Assembly (NCBI RefSeq): GCF_030504645.1
Contig: NZ_JAUKWQ010000001.1
Location: 434,001 to 498,000 of the forward strand
Direction of reading: 5' to 3'
DNA: 64,000 nt
Source: Rhizobium oryzicola
GTDB lineage: Bacteria; Pseudomonadota; Alphaproteobacteria; Rhizobiales; Rhizobiaceae
The number at the start of each line of letters is the position of its first letter. Within the stretch, counting starts at the first letter, position 1. Positions 1 to 9,082 of the stretch are shown in pieces. A model generated the notes under the pieces. It searched no databases. It was not told the DNA's origin and was given only the letters and a program-made list of their open reading frames with translations. A program made the position numbers and the translations under genes.

Positions 1-242
1 CTCCAGTCTCCCAGATCCATCTTTACCCCTATCCGAATCGCTCGGTCTTGCCATTCTTATTATCCGGCCTTCATAGCCGCTCTGCGTGACAGAATTGCAT
101 GTTTGTTTCGCATGGCAGCATGGCGCGCGGCCAAAACGAAATGATGTGGCAGCATCACATCACCGCGCGGGTTGGAGAGGACTTTAACCGCACCAGCTCT
201 ATATCAAGCCACCGAATTGAGAAGCCGCAGGAGAGGTAACAC

Positions 243-1124
243 ATGGCGGAGAAGGAAACGGACAAGGGCGTGGAACTGGAAATCGGCGGCAAGACAAGGG
301 TTTTCGATATCGAGGACCCGAAGCTTCCCGACTGGATTTCCGATGAGGCGCTGACGTCGGGTGGCTATCCATACAAGAAAAAGCTGGACGAGGAGATCTA
401 TCGCGAAGAGTTAAAGGCGCTGCAGATCGAACTGGTCAAGGCGCAGCTATCCCTCAAGAATTCCGGCAAGCGTATCATGGCCCTCTTCGAAGGGCGTGAT
501 GCCGCTGGCAAAGGTGGCGCGATCTCCGCCATCAAGGACTGCCTCAACCCCCGTTATGCGCGCACGGTGGCACTCACGAAGCCGACGGAGACGGAGGCAG
601 GTCAATGGTATTTCCAACGCTATGTGACGCATTTCCCCACCAAGGGCGAAATCGTGCTGTTCGATCGCTCCTGGTACAACCGTGCTGGCGTGGAGCCTGT
701 CATGGGCTTCTGCACGCCGGAAGAGCACAAGCATTTTCTCAAGGTCGTACCCCGTTTCGAAGACCTGATCGTGGATGAGGGCATTCACTTCTTCAAATTT
801 TGGCTGAACATCGGCCGGGAAATGCAGCTGAAGCGCTTTCATGACCGCCGCCACGATCCGCTCAAGATCTGGAAGCTGTCGCCCATGGATATCGCGGCGC
901 TGACGAAGTGGCGGGAGTATTCCGAAAAGCGCGACCTGATGCTGGACAAGACGCACAGCAAGACCGCCCCCTGGACGGTGGTGCGTGCCAATGACAAGCG
1001 GCGTGCGCGCATCAATATCATCAGGCAGATCCTGCTGTCGGTCGATTACGAAGGACGCGACCTGAAGGCAATCGGCGACATCGACGAGAGCATCCTGGGC
1101 TTCGGCCCGGACTTCCTCAAGTAA
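243..1124 (+). CDS. ppk2: Polyphosphate kinase 2 (PPK2 family)
   Basis: This 293-residue protein is a PPK2-type kinase, which transfers phosphate between polyphosphate and nucleotides (NDP/NTP or NMP/NDP depending on class) in the cytoplasm. The Walker A loop GRDAAGKGG lies at residues 84-92 and the Walker B/lid motif [10 protein letters not shown] at about 140-149. Length and motif order fit single-domain PPK2. The start is the ATG at 243, preceded by the purine-rich GGAGAGG ribosome binding site. The next gene is convergent and ends only 15 bases downstream. The nucleotide preferred cannot be read from the sequence alone. The 242 bases upstream contain no recognisable gene. Confidence 0.93.
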   Translation: MAEKETDKGVELEIGGKTRVFDIEDPKLPDWISDEALTSGGYPYKKKLDEEIYREELKALQIELVKAQLSLKNSGKRIMALFEGRDAAGKGGAISAIKDCLNPRYARTVALTKPTETEAGQWYFQRYVTHFPTKGEIVLFDRSWYNRAGVEPVMGFCTPEEHKHFLKVVPRFEDLIVDEGIHFFKFWLNIGREMQLKRFHDRRHDPLKIWKLSPMDIAALTKWREYSEKRDLMLDKTHSKTAPWTVVRANDKRRARINIIRQILLSVDYEGRDLKAIGDIDESILGFGPDFLK

Positions 1125-1139
1125 TTAGAGCGCGGCTGA

Positions 1140-2378
1140 TTACTGCCCGGGCAGAACGCGTATGGAGTAGAGGAAGACCGGCTGGCTACCGCCCAGAATA
1201 TCGCTATTGATATAGATACGGCCCGGCTGGTTCGGGGCCAGCGTGCGATCGAAGGCGACGCGGAAGAGGGTATCGCTCCGCTCCTGCGTTGCCGTTACGC
1301 GATGACGGCTGCAGCTGCCCAAGCTGGAAAAATCGCAGCGCACGGAAAGCTGCACCGAATTGTCCGAAGCCGATTGCAGCGTGAGGGCAATGGTCGAGGT
1401 CTTTCCAGACAGCTGACGCAGGATGTCCACCGGCACATCAATGCCGACATCGCCGCTGGCACCTGGGGAGCGCGACGTGATGCGCAAGGCTGTCCCATCC
1501 GCGCGCGGCATGGGATCGGCAGAGGCATCCTTGCCCGGTGAGGCCGCAGCCTTGCCCCCGGCAGAGAAAACCTCAAGCCAGTCGGAGGAGAAACCGCGTT
1601 GTGGATCGAAGGCAGCACCTGGCTCGCGCCCGGTGCCTGGATCTCTGGCCAAGCCGGCGCGATTGACAGGTGCATTGGCGCTTTTGCCTGCCGGAAGTAG
1701 CAGCAGGCCATTGGAGTAAGCCCACCAGCCGCCATAGCCAACGCCAGCCAGCACCATCAGCGAGAGAATATAGCCGATCGTCCCGCGACGTTTGCGGCGC
1801 TTGCGCTTTTCCCCGGGTACCTGCGGTGCGTATTCGGCGGCAGGCTCTGTATCCGCTTTAGCGCGCTTGTTCTTTTTCGAGGGAGCGATGGGGGCCGCAG
1901 GGCGCTCTGCCTCGCGCTCGGCCCGCATTTCGCTGAATCCATCCCCATCGTTCGGTACAGGTTCAGCATTCGCCCGCGAGACCGGGGCGACAGGCGCCAC
2001 ATGCAGGATGTCAGCCACAGGGGCAGCAGCCTCCGGCGAGGATGCGCGGCTCTGTCCACCCAGCGTCATTTCCGGCTCAAGATGTCTATCGGCGGCGACG
2101 GGTTCAGCCGGACTGTCCACGAGGATATCAGGCACATCAGGTTCCGGTTCTCGCGCTGCCTCCCGCAGGCGCACCCGCTCCTGGATCTCGATTTCTTGGA
2201 TCTTATCCTCCAGGCGCTGCCGCTGGGCAAAGATAACCTGGGGATCGGTGACTGACTGCTTGCGCAGACCGGCCTCCAGAGCCTGGCGCGCCGATTGATA
2301 AATGCGCGCACGGTTTTCCGGATCGCTGCGGTCGGAACGCTCCAGCGCATTCCTGATTGCCGTTTCCAAACCGCTCAC
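1140..2378 (-). CDS. Single-pass membrane protein of unknown function, charged N-terminus
   Basis: This 412-residue protein starts at a GTG at 2378 preceded by AAGGA. The first 70 residues look alpha-helical (repeated Glu/Arg/Gln, possible coiled coil). A Pro/Ala-rich linker and a Lys/Arg-rich patch follow. A single hydrophobic segment spans about residues 196-219, and the C-terminal domain of about 150 residues contains two Cys. This arrangement predicts a cytoplasmic N-terminus and an exported C-terminal domain. I recognise no named family. It looks like the conserved hypothetical membrane proteins common in rhizobia, but no role can be assigned. Confidence 0.75.
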   Translation of the reverse strand: MSGLETAIRNALERSDRSDPENRARIYQSARQALEAGLRKQSVTDPQVIFAQRQRLEDKIQEIEIQERVRLREAAREPEPDVPDILVDSPAEPVAADRHLEPEMTLGGQSRASSPEAAAPVADILHVAPVAPVSRANAEPVPNDGDGFSEMRAEREAERPAAPIAPSKKNKRAKADTEPAAEYAPQVPGEKRKRRKRRGTIGYILSLMVLAGVGYGGWWAYSNGLLLLPAGKSANAPVNRAGLARDPGTGREPGAAFDPQRGFSSDWLEVFSAGGKAAASPGKDASADPMPRADGTALRITSRSPGASGDVGIDVPVDILRQLSGKTSTIALTLQSASDNSVQLSVRCDFSSLGSCSRHRVTATQERSDTLFRVAFDRTLAPNQPGRIYINSDILGGSQPVFLYSIRVLPGQ

Positions 2379-2538
2379 TGATTATCCTTTGTCGTCTGCC
2401 ATGCCGAGGTTGTTCATCTTTCGGTAACCTCTCGCCCGCGGAACTGCAAGCACTGCCATGCGGGCATGACCAGTGTGTCCACCGCGGGCTTTAAATCCAA
2501 TGTTGTGGAAAGAGTTTGTCCGGAATGAATTTATCCGC

Positions 2539-2567
2539 TTGAAATCCGCATTCATTGCCTGTATCAG
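2539..2567 (+). promoter_or_regulatory. Putative sigma-70 promoter of tRNA-Thr
   Basis: TTGAAA (2539-2544) and TATCAG (2562-2567) are separated by 17 bases and lie about 40 bases before the tRNA-Thr gene. Spacing and position fit a housekeeping promoter. The -10 is only a partial match. Confidence 0.45.
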
Positions 2568-2607
2568 GCCGCTCACACCGCGACGCAAACATGCGTCGAA
2601 AGCGTAA

Positions 2608-2683
2608 GCCGCTTTAGCTCAGTCGGTAGAGCACGTCATTCGTAATGACGGGGTCACGTGTTCGAGTCACGTAAGCGGCACCA
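2608..2683 (+). tRNA. tRNA-Thr (anticodon CGT)
   Basis: A 76-base cloverleaf. The acceptor stem GCCGCTT pairs with AAGCGGC, the discriminator is A, and CCA is encoded at 2681-2683. The D arm contains AGCTCAGTCGGTAGAGC, the anticodon loop is TTCGTAA with anticodon CGT, and the T arm contains TTCGAGT. It sits alone between the 1140-2378 gene and gcrA. Confidence 0.95.
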
Positions 2684-2777
2684 CTTCTCCTGAAAATCTC
2701 ATCCTTTGAACCAGTTTGAATGTCATGCGCGGTCAGCGTGTCGCGCGTTTTAGTTCGCTGATCCACTGCAAGCGCAC

Positions 2778-2801
2778 AAAAAAACGGGCCGAAGCCCGTT
2801 T
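2778..2801 (-). terminator. Rho-independent terminator of gcrA
   Basis: Read on the minus strand, AAACGGGC-TTCG-GCCCGTTT forms an 8-bp stem with a stable TTCG tetraloop followed by a T-run, 27 bases after the gcrA stop codon. Confidence 0.85.
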
Positions 2802-2827
2802 GATGTCGTCAATAATTGTGTTGCGGA

Positions 2828-3385
2828 TCAGCCGCGTGCTTCAGCGGAACGACGGCGCTCTGCCACCGGCTGGTAGGCCATGCGCGCATGGTACTTGCAG
2901 TAGGGAGACGTATCCGGAGCTTCTGCGCCGCAGAAGCAGAAGTCGTCCTTCAGCGGGTCGCCCATCGGCCACTTGCAAGTGCGCTCGGTCAGTTCCGTCA
3001 GGCCGATCTTGCGGGAAATCGGAACGACGACATTCTTTGCCGGTACGTAATCGACAGCTTCGAAGATTTCGGCCTCAACCTCTTCCTTCACCATTGTTGC
3101 GCCAACCGGGCGCGACACCGGGCGGGAAGGTGCTGCCGCGCGAGGCTGTGCAGCATAAGTCGCAGGACGCTGCGGGACCGCGGCCGGACGCTTCTGCGCC
3201 CGGTTCGGAGCTGCATTGCCGCCGGCCTTGGCGCGGCCAGGCAGGCTCAGCCGGTGTACTTTGCCAATGACGGCGTTACGGCTTACGCCGCCCAGCTGTG
3301 CCGCAATCTGGCTTGCGCTCAATCCTTCGGCCCATAATTTCTTTAATCTCTCGACGCGCTCGTCCGTCCAGTTCACGCTGTTCAT
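2828..3385 (-). CDS. gcrA: Cell cycle regulator GcrA
   Basis: This 185-residue protein matches the alphaproteobacterial GcrA family. The N-terminal helix-turn-helix is at residues 5-45 (WTDERVERLKKLWAEG..., then SASQIAAQLGG and SRNAVIGKVHRL). A basic Pro/Ala linker follows, and then the conserved C-terminal part with ERTCKWPMGDP and CFCG/YCKYH cysteine motifs. In Caulobacter GcrA associates with sigma-70 RNA polymerase and activates promoters carrying CcrM-methylated GANTC sites. Its length fits the family. It has its own terminator and lies divergent to argD across a GANTC-rich spacer. Confidence 0.96.
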   Translation of the reverse strand: MNSVNWTDERVERLKKLWAEGLSASQIAAQLGGVSRNAVIGKVHRLSLPGRAKAGGNAAPNRAQKRPAAVPQRPATYAAQPRAAAPSRPVSRPVGATMVKEEVEAEIFEAVDYVPAKNVVVPISRKIGLTELTERTCKWPMGDPLKDDFCFCGAEAPDTSPYCKYHARMAYQPVAERRRSAEARG

Positions 3386-3420
3386 GCTGTGTCTCCGCCT
3401 TCAGCAATGATCGCATGACA

Positions 3421-3614
3421 GAATCTCTCACCGTTCGGCGAAGCGGAACCTCGCCGGCATACATACTACATCTATACTTTTGGTGACTAGTTCCGCCGCA
3501 TGCAGTCTAGTAATTGTTATTTAACCTAACGGTCGCCCGACTCGCTGACAAGAGTCGCCGGAATCCTCGCGAATCGATTTCGGGTTTTTCCCCAACTTGC
3601 TGGCAACCCGAGTC
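3421..3614. promoter_or_regulatory. Cluster of GANTC (CcrM) sites between gcrA and argD
   Basis: The 410-base gap 3386-3795 has no gene that I can support. It holds six GANTC motifs, at 3421, 3539, 3552, 3561, 3571 and 3610, four of them within 37 bases. GANTC is the CcrM methylation site and the methylation-dependent recognition element of GcrA. The density is far above the chance expectation of roughly one per 256 bases. A regulatory role for gcrA or argD is inference. Confidence 0.55.
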
Positions 3615-3795
3615 ATTTTTGTCACATATTGCAAGGGGAGGTTCTGCACGCGAAAGGCCCGGAAATCCAAGCGGTTTGTTGACAGAACGGGGGGAAATGC
3701 GGATAGTGCCCCCGCCGCCCTTCGAGGCGGCATTTTCAATTTCCGGCGGCGCTGTCCGCCATATCAAAACCCAATGCCCAAGGAGGGATGCCGCC

Positions 3796-4992
3796 ATGGC
3801 TGAAGCCGCCCTTTTCGACACGTTTTCCCGGGCCCCGTTGCGCTTTGTTCGCGGCGAGGGCGTCTGGCTCGTGACGGAAAGCGGAGAGCGATATCTCGAC
3901 TTTGGTGCCGGCGTTGCCGTCACCTCCTGCGGGCATTCGCATCCGCATCTGGTGGATACGCTGAGGGACCAGGCCGAAAAGGTCTGGCACCTCTCCAACC
4001 TCTATGAAATCCCGGATCAGGAGCGTCTGGCGCGTAGGCTCGCGGACGCTACCTTTGCCGACAAGGTGTTCTTCACTAATTCCGGTGCGGAAGCGCTGGA
4101 ATGCGCCATCAAGACGGCGCGCCGCTACCACTATTCCAAGGGGCACGGCGAGAAGTTCCACATCATCACCTTTGAAGGTGCCTTCCACGGCCGTACCATC
4201 GCGACGATCGCGGCCGGCGGTCAGGAGAAGTATATGGAGGGCTTCGGCCCCAAGGCGCAAGGGTTCGACCAAGTGCCGTTCGGCGACCTGGAGGCCCTGA
4301 AGGCAGCCATCACAGAAAACACCGCGGCAATCCTGATCGAGCCGATCCAGGGCGAAGGTGGCATTCGCGTTGTGCCGAAGGAGTTCCTGCAGGCGCTGCG
4401 CACTCTCTGCGACGAGCATGGCCTGCTTCTGATGTTCGACGAGGTGCAGACCGGTGTCGGCCGTACGGGCAAGTTCTTTGGCTACGAATGGTCGGGCGTG
4501 GCGCCTGACATCATGGCCGTTGCCAAGGGCATTGGCGGGGGCTTCCCGTTCGGCGCCTGCCTTGCAACCGCCGAAGCAGCGTCCGGTATGAAGCCCGGTG
4601 TGCACGGTACCACCTACGGCGGCAACCCGCTGGCCATGGCTGTCGGCAATGCCGTGCTGGACGTGGTGCTGGCCGAAGGCTTCCTGCAAAATGTTCGCGA
4701 TGTCGCACTGGTCTTCCGCCAGGGCCTCGCAGCGCTCAAGGATCGTTTCCCCGATGTCATCGAGGAAATTCGCGGCGAAGGCCTGATGCTCGGCATCAAG
4801 GCCAAGGTGCCGGCGGGCGAACTGAACACCGCCATGCGCGAGGAACATCTGCTTGGCGTGCCGGCGGGCGACAACGTCATCCGTCTTCTGCCGCCGCTGG
4901 TGGTGACGGCGGAAGAAGCGCGTGACGGCATTGCCCGCATTGAAAAGGCGGCGGAGCGTATTCAGCGCGAACAGTTGAAGAAGACGGCTTAA
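3796..4992 (+). CDS. argD: Acetylornithine aminotransferase
   Basis: This 398-residue class-III PLP aminotransferase catalyses N-acetylglutamate semialdehyde to N-acetylornithine in arginine synthesis, and may also act on succinyl-diaminopimelate. The phosphate/PLP-binding segment [28 protein letters not shown] with the PLP-contacting Asp215, and the Schiff-base Lys244 in AVAKGIGGG are all visible. The frame stays open further upstream, but the ATG at 3796 follows an AAGGAGGG ribosome binding site and gives the family length. argF follows after 56 bases, so the two are probably co-transcribed. Confidence 0.96.
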   Translation: MAEAALFDTFSRAPLRFVRGEGVWLVTESGERYLDFGAGVAVTSCGHSHPHLVDTLRDQAEKVWHLSNLYEIPDQERLARRLADATFADKVFFTNSGAEALECAIKTARRYHYSKGHGEKFHIITFEGAFHGRTIATIAAGGQEKYMEGFGPKAQGFDQVPFGDLEALKAAITENTAAILIEPIQGEGGIRVVPKEFLQALRTLCDEHGLLLMFDEVQTGVGRTGKFFGYEWSGVAPDIMAVAKGIGGGFPFGACLATAEAASGMKPGVHGTTYGGNPLAMAVGNAVLDVVLAEGFLQNVRDVALVFRQGLAALKDRFPDVIEEIRGEGLMLGIKAKVPAGELNTAMREEHLLGVPAGDNVIRLLPPLVVTAEEARDGIARIEKAAERIQREQLKKTA

Positions 4993-5048
4993 TCGACACA
5001 AGGGACCACTCAAACGGGCCGCCGGATGGCGCCTCGATGGATTCGATC

Positions 5049-5966
5049 ATGGCAGCACCGAAGCATTTCCTCGATCTTTCTGCGGTTTCCACCGGCGATC
5101 TGCGCACCATTCTGGATGATGCGCTGACCCGCAAAAAGGCCACCAAGGCCGGCACGGCCGACAAGCCTTTGGCCGGCAAGGTGCTGGCCATGATCTTCGA
5201 GAAGCCCTCGACCCGCACGCGCGTTTCCTTCGATGTCGGCATGCGCCAACTCGGCGGCGAAACGCTGTTTCTGTCGGGCACGGAAATGCAGCTGGGCCGC
5301 GCGGAAACGATTGGCGATACCGCCAAGGTTCTCTCCCGTTATGTCGACGCCATCATGATCCGCACCACGGATCACAACCGTCTGCTGGAGCTGGCAGAGC
5401 ACGCGACCGTGCCCGTCATCAACGGCTTGACGGACGAGACGCATCCTTGTCAGATCATGGCTGATCTTCTGACCTTCGAGGAACATCGCGGCCCGGTAAA
5501 GGGCAAGACGTTTGCCTGGACGGGCGATGGCAACAACGTGCTGCACTCCTTCGTAGAAGGGGCTGCCCGCTTCGGCTACAAGATGAACATGGCCGTGCCC
5601 ATGGGCTCGGAGCCGCTCGACAAGTATCTGAACTGGTCGCGCAACAATGGCGGCGAGATCATGCTGTGCCACGATGCCGACCGCGCCGTCGAAGGCGTCG
5701 ACATGGTGGTGACCGATACCTGGGTCTCCATGAACCAGGAGCACAAGGCACGCGGCCATAACATCTTCCAGCCCTACCAGGTCAACGAGCAGCTGATGAA
5801 AAAGGCGAAATCGGATGCCCTGTTCATGCACTGCCTGCCGGCGCATCGCGGCGAGGAAGTGACCGATGCCGTTATCGATGGCCCGCAATCGGTCGTCTTT
5901 GATGAGGCGGAAAACCGCCTGCATGCGCAGAAGTCCGTCCTGGCCTGGTGCCTGGGCGCCGTTTGA
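5049..5966 (+). CDS. argF: Ornithine carbamoyltransferase
   Basis: This enzyme condenses ornithine and carbamoyl phosphate to citrulline. The carbamoyl-phosphate motif STRTR is at residues 54-58, HPCQ is present, and the catalytic HCLP is at 261-264, in a 305-residue protein. An in-frame ATG four codons upstream (5037) is also possible. The 5049 start ([11 protein letters not shown]) resembles the usual rhizobial N-terminus and is preferred. It lies in an operon with argD and is followed by a terminator hairpin at 6087. Confidence 0.96.
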   Translation: MAAPKHFLDLSAVSTGDLRTILDDALTRKKATKAGTADKPLAGKVLAMIFEKPSTRTRVSFDVGMRQLGGETLFLSGTEMQLGRAETIGDTAKVLSRYVDAIMIRTTDHNRLLELAEHATVPVINGLTDETHPCQIMADLLTFEEHRGPVKGKTFAWTGDGNNVLHSFVEGAARFGYKMNMAVPMGSEPLDKYLNWSRNNGGEIMLCHDADRAVEGVDMVVTDTWVSMNQEHKARGHNIFQPYQVNEQLMKKAKSDALFMHCLPAHRGEEVTDAVIDGPQSVVFDEAENRLHAQKSVLAWCLGAV

Positions 5967-6086
5967 GGCGAACATGGGCGGCAGCTTGAATTTTCAGCTG
6001 TCGCCACCCATCTCTCGGGCTAGTATTGCATCCCATGCGCCTGTGGGATGCCGAACACCACACAAACCCTGTCATCGTTTTGTGCC

Positions 6087-6113
6087 CGGCCAGCGGTTCC
6101 GCTTGGCCGTTTT
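6087..6113 (+). terminator. Rho-independent terminator after argF
   Basis: CGGCCAGCGG and CCGCTTGGCCG pair across TT with one bulged T and run into TTTTAT, 120 bases after the argF stop. Confidence 0.75.
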
Positions 6114-6159
6114 ATGTGCGAAATGAGCCAGACGAGGAGACAGGGTCAAGGAGCAGATC

Positions 6160-7149
6160 ATGGCAGAAGCCACCGTTGAACTGAGCAGTCTCACCCTTGC
6201 CGGTGACGATCATGTCGTACCTTTCCAGGTGGAAGGGTTGGATGTGCGTGGTCGCGCGGTACAACTCGGCCCGCTTCTCAACGCCATTCTTGGGCGCCAC
6301 GATTACCCGACGCCGGTTGCCCGCCTTCTTGGGGAGGCGATCGTGCTGACGGCGCTGATCGGCACTTCGTTGAAGTTTGAAGGTCGCTTCACCGTTCAGA
6401 CCAAGGGTGACGGACCGGTCGACCTGCTGGTGGCGGACTTTTCCAGCCCCGAAAGCATGCGCGCCTATGCCCGCTTCGATGAAGATGCGCTGAAGTCCGC
6501 GATGGCTGAAGGTCGTACCTCTCCGCCGGAACTGCTGGGCAAAGGTATCCTCGCCTTCACAATCGATCAGGGCCACGGCATGCAGCCCTATCAGGGAATC
6601 GTACCGCTTGACGGTTCGTCACTGGAAGATATCGCCGGTGTCTACTTCCGCCAGTCGGAACAGATCCCAACCAAGGTGCGCCTCGGCGTGGCTGAGCTTT
6701 ATGACCGCGATGCCGATGGCAAGCCGCGCCACAACTGGCGTGCCGGCGGCGTGCTGGCGCAGTTCCTGCCGCAGGCACCTGAGCGCATGCGCCAGCCGGA
6801 TCTGCATGGGGGCGATGGCGACGAGCGTGCCCATGATCAGGGCGAGGATGATGCGTGGTCGGAAGCCCGCGTGCTGGTGGAAACCGTCGATACCGACGAG
6901 TTGACAGACCCGCAGGTGGGCACCGAGCGGCTTCTCTATCGCCTGTTCCATGAACGCGGCGTGCGCATCTATGAACCGCAGGCGGTTTTCGACCGGTGCA
7001 GCTGCTCGCGCGACAAGATCAAGGGCGTACTGGAAGGCTTCACGGCGGAAGAAATCGAGGCGAGCCAGGAAGACGGCCATATCGCAGTGACCTGCGAATT
7101 CTGCTCCACCACCTATCGCTACGAGGTGTCGGAGTTCGAACCGGCGTAA
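6160..7149 (+). CDS. hslO: Hsp33 redox-regulated chaperone
   Basis: This is a 329-residue cytosolic holdase, activated when oxidation releases zinc from four cysteines. The C-terminal zinc centre is visible as CSC at about residue 286 and CEFC about 30 residues later, matching the CXC-X27-32-CXXC pattern. The N-terminal substrate-binding domain contains the usual GDGPVDLLVAD stretch. Length is slightly above the roughly 290 residues of E. coli HslO, because of an acidic insertion near residues 215-230. It follows argF, an arrangement common in rhizobia. Confidence 0.95.
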   Translation: MAEATVELSSLTLAGDDHVVPFQVEGLDVRGRAVQLGPLLNAILGRHDYPTPVARLLGEAIVLTALIGTSLKFEGRFTVQTKGDGPVDLLVADFSSPESMRAYARFDEDALKSAMAEGRTSPPELLGKGILAFTIDQGHGMQPYQGIVPLDGSSLEDIAGVYFRQSEQIPTKVRLGVAELYDRDADGKPRHNWRAGGVLAQFLPQAPERMRQPDLHGGDGDERAHDQGEDDAWSEARVLVETVDTDELTDPQVGTERLLYRLFHERGVRIYEPQAVFDRCSCSRDKIKGVLEGFTAEEIEASQEDGHIAVTCEFCSTTYRYEVSEFEPA

Positions 7150-7170
7150 GGCGATAGGTTGGATGTCGCG

Positions 7171-7563
7171 TCAGTTCAGGACGCGGGTGAGGCCGGGGGA
7201 ATCGAGCGAGAAGGCGGGGATATCGACCATGAAAGTTTCTCCCTCATCGGTTTCCATCTCGTAATGGCCAAACATCATGCCGGAGGGCGTGTCGAGCGGG
7301 CAGCCTGAGGAATATTCGAAGCTATCGCCCGGCTCCAACCGCGGCTGTTCGCCAACCACGCCGGGTCCTTCGACTTCATCGACAAGACCGTTCTGATCGG
7401 TGATGTGCCAATAGCGATGCACCAACTTTACGGTCAGATCTGAATGGTTGGAGATGACGATGCGGTAGCCCCAGACATAGCGGCTTTCATCCGGGTCAGA
7501 TTGCTCTTCCAGATAATAGGGCTCAACCTCGACTTCGATATCTTTTGTCCGCGCACGATACAT
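7171..7563 (-). CDS. apaG: ApaG domain protein
   Basis: This 130-residue ApaG-family beta-sandwich protein (Co2+/Mg2+ efflux-associated fold) contains [33 protein letters not shown] and the loop GPGVVGEQP. The frame is open for 13 more codons, but the ATG at 7563 ([15 protein letters not shown]) gives the normal family length. It is convergent with hslO and lies downstream of metZ on the same strand. The biochemical role of the family remains poorly defined. Confidence 0.92.
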   Translation of the reverse strand: MYRARTKDIEVEVEPYYLEEQSDPDESRYVWGYRIVISNHSDLTVKLVHRYWHITDQNGLVDEVEGPGVVGEQPRLEPGDSFEYSSGCPLDTPSGMMFGHYEMETDEGETFMVDIPAFSLDSPGLTRVLN

Positions 7564-7601
7564 CGCGACACCTTTTCCATCCATGGGACGGATATCATAC
7601 A

Positions 7602-7634
7602 AGAAGGCCGGAACGTCAAGGAAACCGGCCTTCT
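7602..7634 (-). other. Inverted repeat between metZ and apaG
   Basis: AGAAGGCCGG and CCGGCCTTCT form a perfect 10-bp stem with a 13-base loop. It lies in the transcript between the metZ stop and the apaG start. There is no long T-run, so it may be a weak terminator or an mRNA processing or stability hairpin. Confidence 0.5.
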
Positions 7635-7698
7635 CAGGGCAATAAGCCGTTGCTTTTCAGTCGTTAAGCATAATCAAGATGGTGAATCCCTTGAGGGA

Positions 7699-8883
7699 TC
7701 AACCAGCGATCGCCTTCAATGCCTGATCCAGATCTTCCAGCAGGTCATCGGTATCCTCGATGCCGCAGGAGAGACGCAACGTGCCACCGGAGATACCAAG
7801 CTCTGCGCGGGCTTCGTCGGTCAGGTTCTTGTGCGTGGTCGTGGCCGGATGGGTGATCAGGCTCTTGGCATCACCCAGATTGTTGGAAATCTTGACGATC
7901 TCCAGGGCGTCCTGCAGCGCGAACGCTGCATCCTTGCCGCCCTTCAGTTCGAAGCAAACGAGCGTTGAGCCGCCCTTCATCTGGCGGGCAATGATATCTG
8001 CCTGCGGGTGATCCTTGCGGCCGGGATAGATAACCTTGCCCACCTTGCCGCTATCGGCCAGGAAGTCCGCAATGCGAGCAGCGTTCTCCGTCTGCTGCTT
8101 GACGCGCAACGGCAGTGTCTCGATGCCCTTCAAAAGCGTCCAGGCATTGAATGGCGACATGGCCGGGCCGGTATGACGGAAGTAGTCATGCAGGTTTTCG
8201 TCGATCCACTGCTTGTCGGATAGGATGACGCCGCCGAGGCAGCGGCCCTGGCCATCGATATGCTTGGTGGCGGAATAGACGACGATATGCGCGCCAAGCT
8301 CCAGCGGCTTCTGGAAGAGCGGCGTGGCAAACACGTTATCGACCACCACCTTCGCGCCGATCTGGTTGGCAAGCTTGGCGACGCCGGCAATATCGACCAC
8401 TTCCAGCGTCGGGTTGGTCGGGCTTTCCAGGAAGAAGACCTTGGTGTTGGGGCGAATTGCCGCTTCCCAGTTCTTCAGGTCACGACCATCGACCAGCGTG
8501 CATTCCACGCCGTATTTCGGCGCCAGCGTTTCCACCACCCAGCGGCAGGAACCGAAGAGCGCGCGAGCAGCGACGATGTGGTCGCCGGCCTTCACCTGGC
8601 AGAGAATGGCTGCCGATACAGCCGCCATGCCGGAGGCCGTGGCGCGCGCATCTTCCGCACCTTCGAGCGCGATCATGCGCTTTTCGAACATGTCATTGGT
8701 GGGGCTGCCGTAACGGGCGTAGATGAAACCGTCCGTCTCGCCCTTGAAACGCGCTTCAGCCGATGCGGATGTATCGTAGACGAACCCCTGGGTCAGGTAG
8801 ATGGCTTCAGACGTCTCACCATATTGGGAGCGTAGCGTGCCTTCGTGGACCAGTTGGGTTGCGGGGCGCCAGGTCTTGCTCAT
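7699..8883 (-). CDS. metZ: O-succinylhomoserine sulfhydrylase
   Basis: This 394-residue PLP enzyme of the Cys/Met-metabolism class forms homocysteine from O-succinylhomoserine and sulfide in methionine synthesis. The PLP lysine is Lys207 in YSATKHIDGQGR. The AEARFKGETDGFIYARYGSPTN substrate region and the C-terminal SCGIEDTDDL are typical of MetZ. The frame stays open upstream to a TTG at 9036, but that codon is part of the predicted -35 box. The ATG at 8883 lies just after the riboswitch terminator and is the true start. Expression is controlled by the SAM-II riboswitch. Confidence 0.95.
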   Translation of the reverse strand: MSKTWRPATQLVHEGTLRSQYGETSEAIYLTQGFVYDTSASAEARFKGETDGFIYARYGSPTNDMFEKRMIALEGAEDARATASGMAAVSAAILCQVKAGDHIVAARALFGSCRWVVETLAPKYGVECTLVDGRDLKNWEAAIRPNTKVFFLESPTNPTLEVVDIAGVAKLANQIGAKVVVDNVFATPLFQKPLELGAHIVVYSATKHIDGQGRCLGGVILSDKQWIDENLHDYFRHTGPAMSPFNAWTLLKGIETLPLRVKQQTENAARIADFLADSGKVGKVIYPGRKDHPQADIIARQMKGGSTLVCFELKGGKDAAFALQDALEIVKISNNLGDAKSLITHPATTTHKNLTDEARAELGISGGTLRLSCGIEDTDDLLEDLDQALKAIAG

Positions 8884-8903
8884 GCGTGTCACCACTTCGT
8901 AAC

Positions 8904-8933
8904 AAAAAAACCGGTCGCGTTCGCGGACCGGTT
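8904..8933 (-). terminator. Attenuator terminator of the metZ leader
   Basis: On the minus strand ACCGGTC-CGCG-AA-CGC-GACCGGT forms a strong hairpin with one bulge, followed by seven T, about 20 bases before the metZ ATG. Its 5' arm (8925-8931) can alternatively pair with GGACCGG at 8940-8946, immediately after the aptamer. The two structures are mutually exclusive, as expected of transcriptional attenuation. Confidence 0.85.
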
Positions 8934-8948
8934 TCGCACCCGGTCCTT

Positions 8949-9000
8949 TTAGCCACTTGTTTAACGTGGCTGCAAGCCGACCGGCCAAATCACCACGGGA
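8949..9000 (-). promoter_or_regulatory. SAM-II riboswitch (metA-type aptamer)
   Basis: The minus strand reads CCCGTGGTGATTTGGCC, then GGTCGGCTTGCAGCCACGTT, then AAACAAGTGGCTAAA. This is the SAM-II pseudoknot: the P1 stem is formed by GGCCGG/CCGGTC-like arms, and GCCAC re-pairs with GTGGC. It begins at about the predicted transcription start. SAM-II aptamers bind S-adenosylmethionine and repress methionine genes in alphaproteobacteria. Confidence 0.92.
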
Positions 9001-9007
9001 TAAATCT

Positions 9008-9036
9008 GCCATACGCCCAAGCAATGCTTGCGTCAA
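9008..9036 (-). promoter_or_regulatory. metZ promoter
   Basis: On the minus strand TTGACG (9031-9036) and TATGGC (9008-9013) are spaced by 17 bases, putting the start of transcription close to base 9001, exactly where the SAM-II aptamer begins. Confidence 0.75.
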
Positions 9037-9082
9037 TTGCCTCCTTTTGCTTTTGTCGCGCGATTAATGAAAGTTGGGTTAA

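Noticed and set aside
2382-2588. 68-codon minus-strand frame before the 1140-2378 gene
   Set aside because: No ribosome binding site or domain, and it overlaps the putative tRNA-Thr promoter region.
3514-3795. 94-codon N-terminal extension of argD
   Set aside because: It runs through the GANTC-rich spacer, and a strong ribosome binding site precedes the ATG at 3796.
3736-5013. Long open frame (425 codons) on the minus strand across argD
   Set aside because: It is fully antisense to argD, has no recognisable domain, and its His/Gln/Asp-rich composition is typical of reverse frames of high-GC genes.
5010-5975. Minus-strand open frame across argF
   Set aside because: Complete overlap with the well-supported argF gene; composition of a shadow frame.
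8884-9036. 51-codon N-terminal extension of metZ from a TTG at 9036
   Set aside because: That TTG is the -35 box, and the region encodes the SAM-II aptamer and terminator in the mRNA leader.
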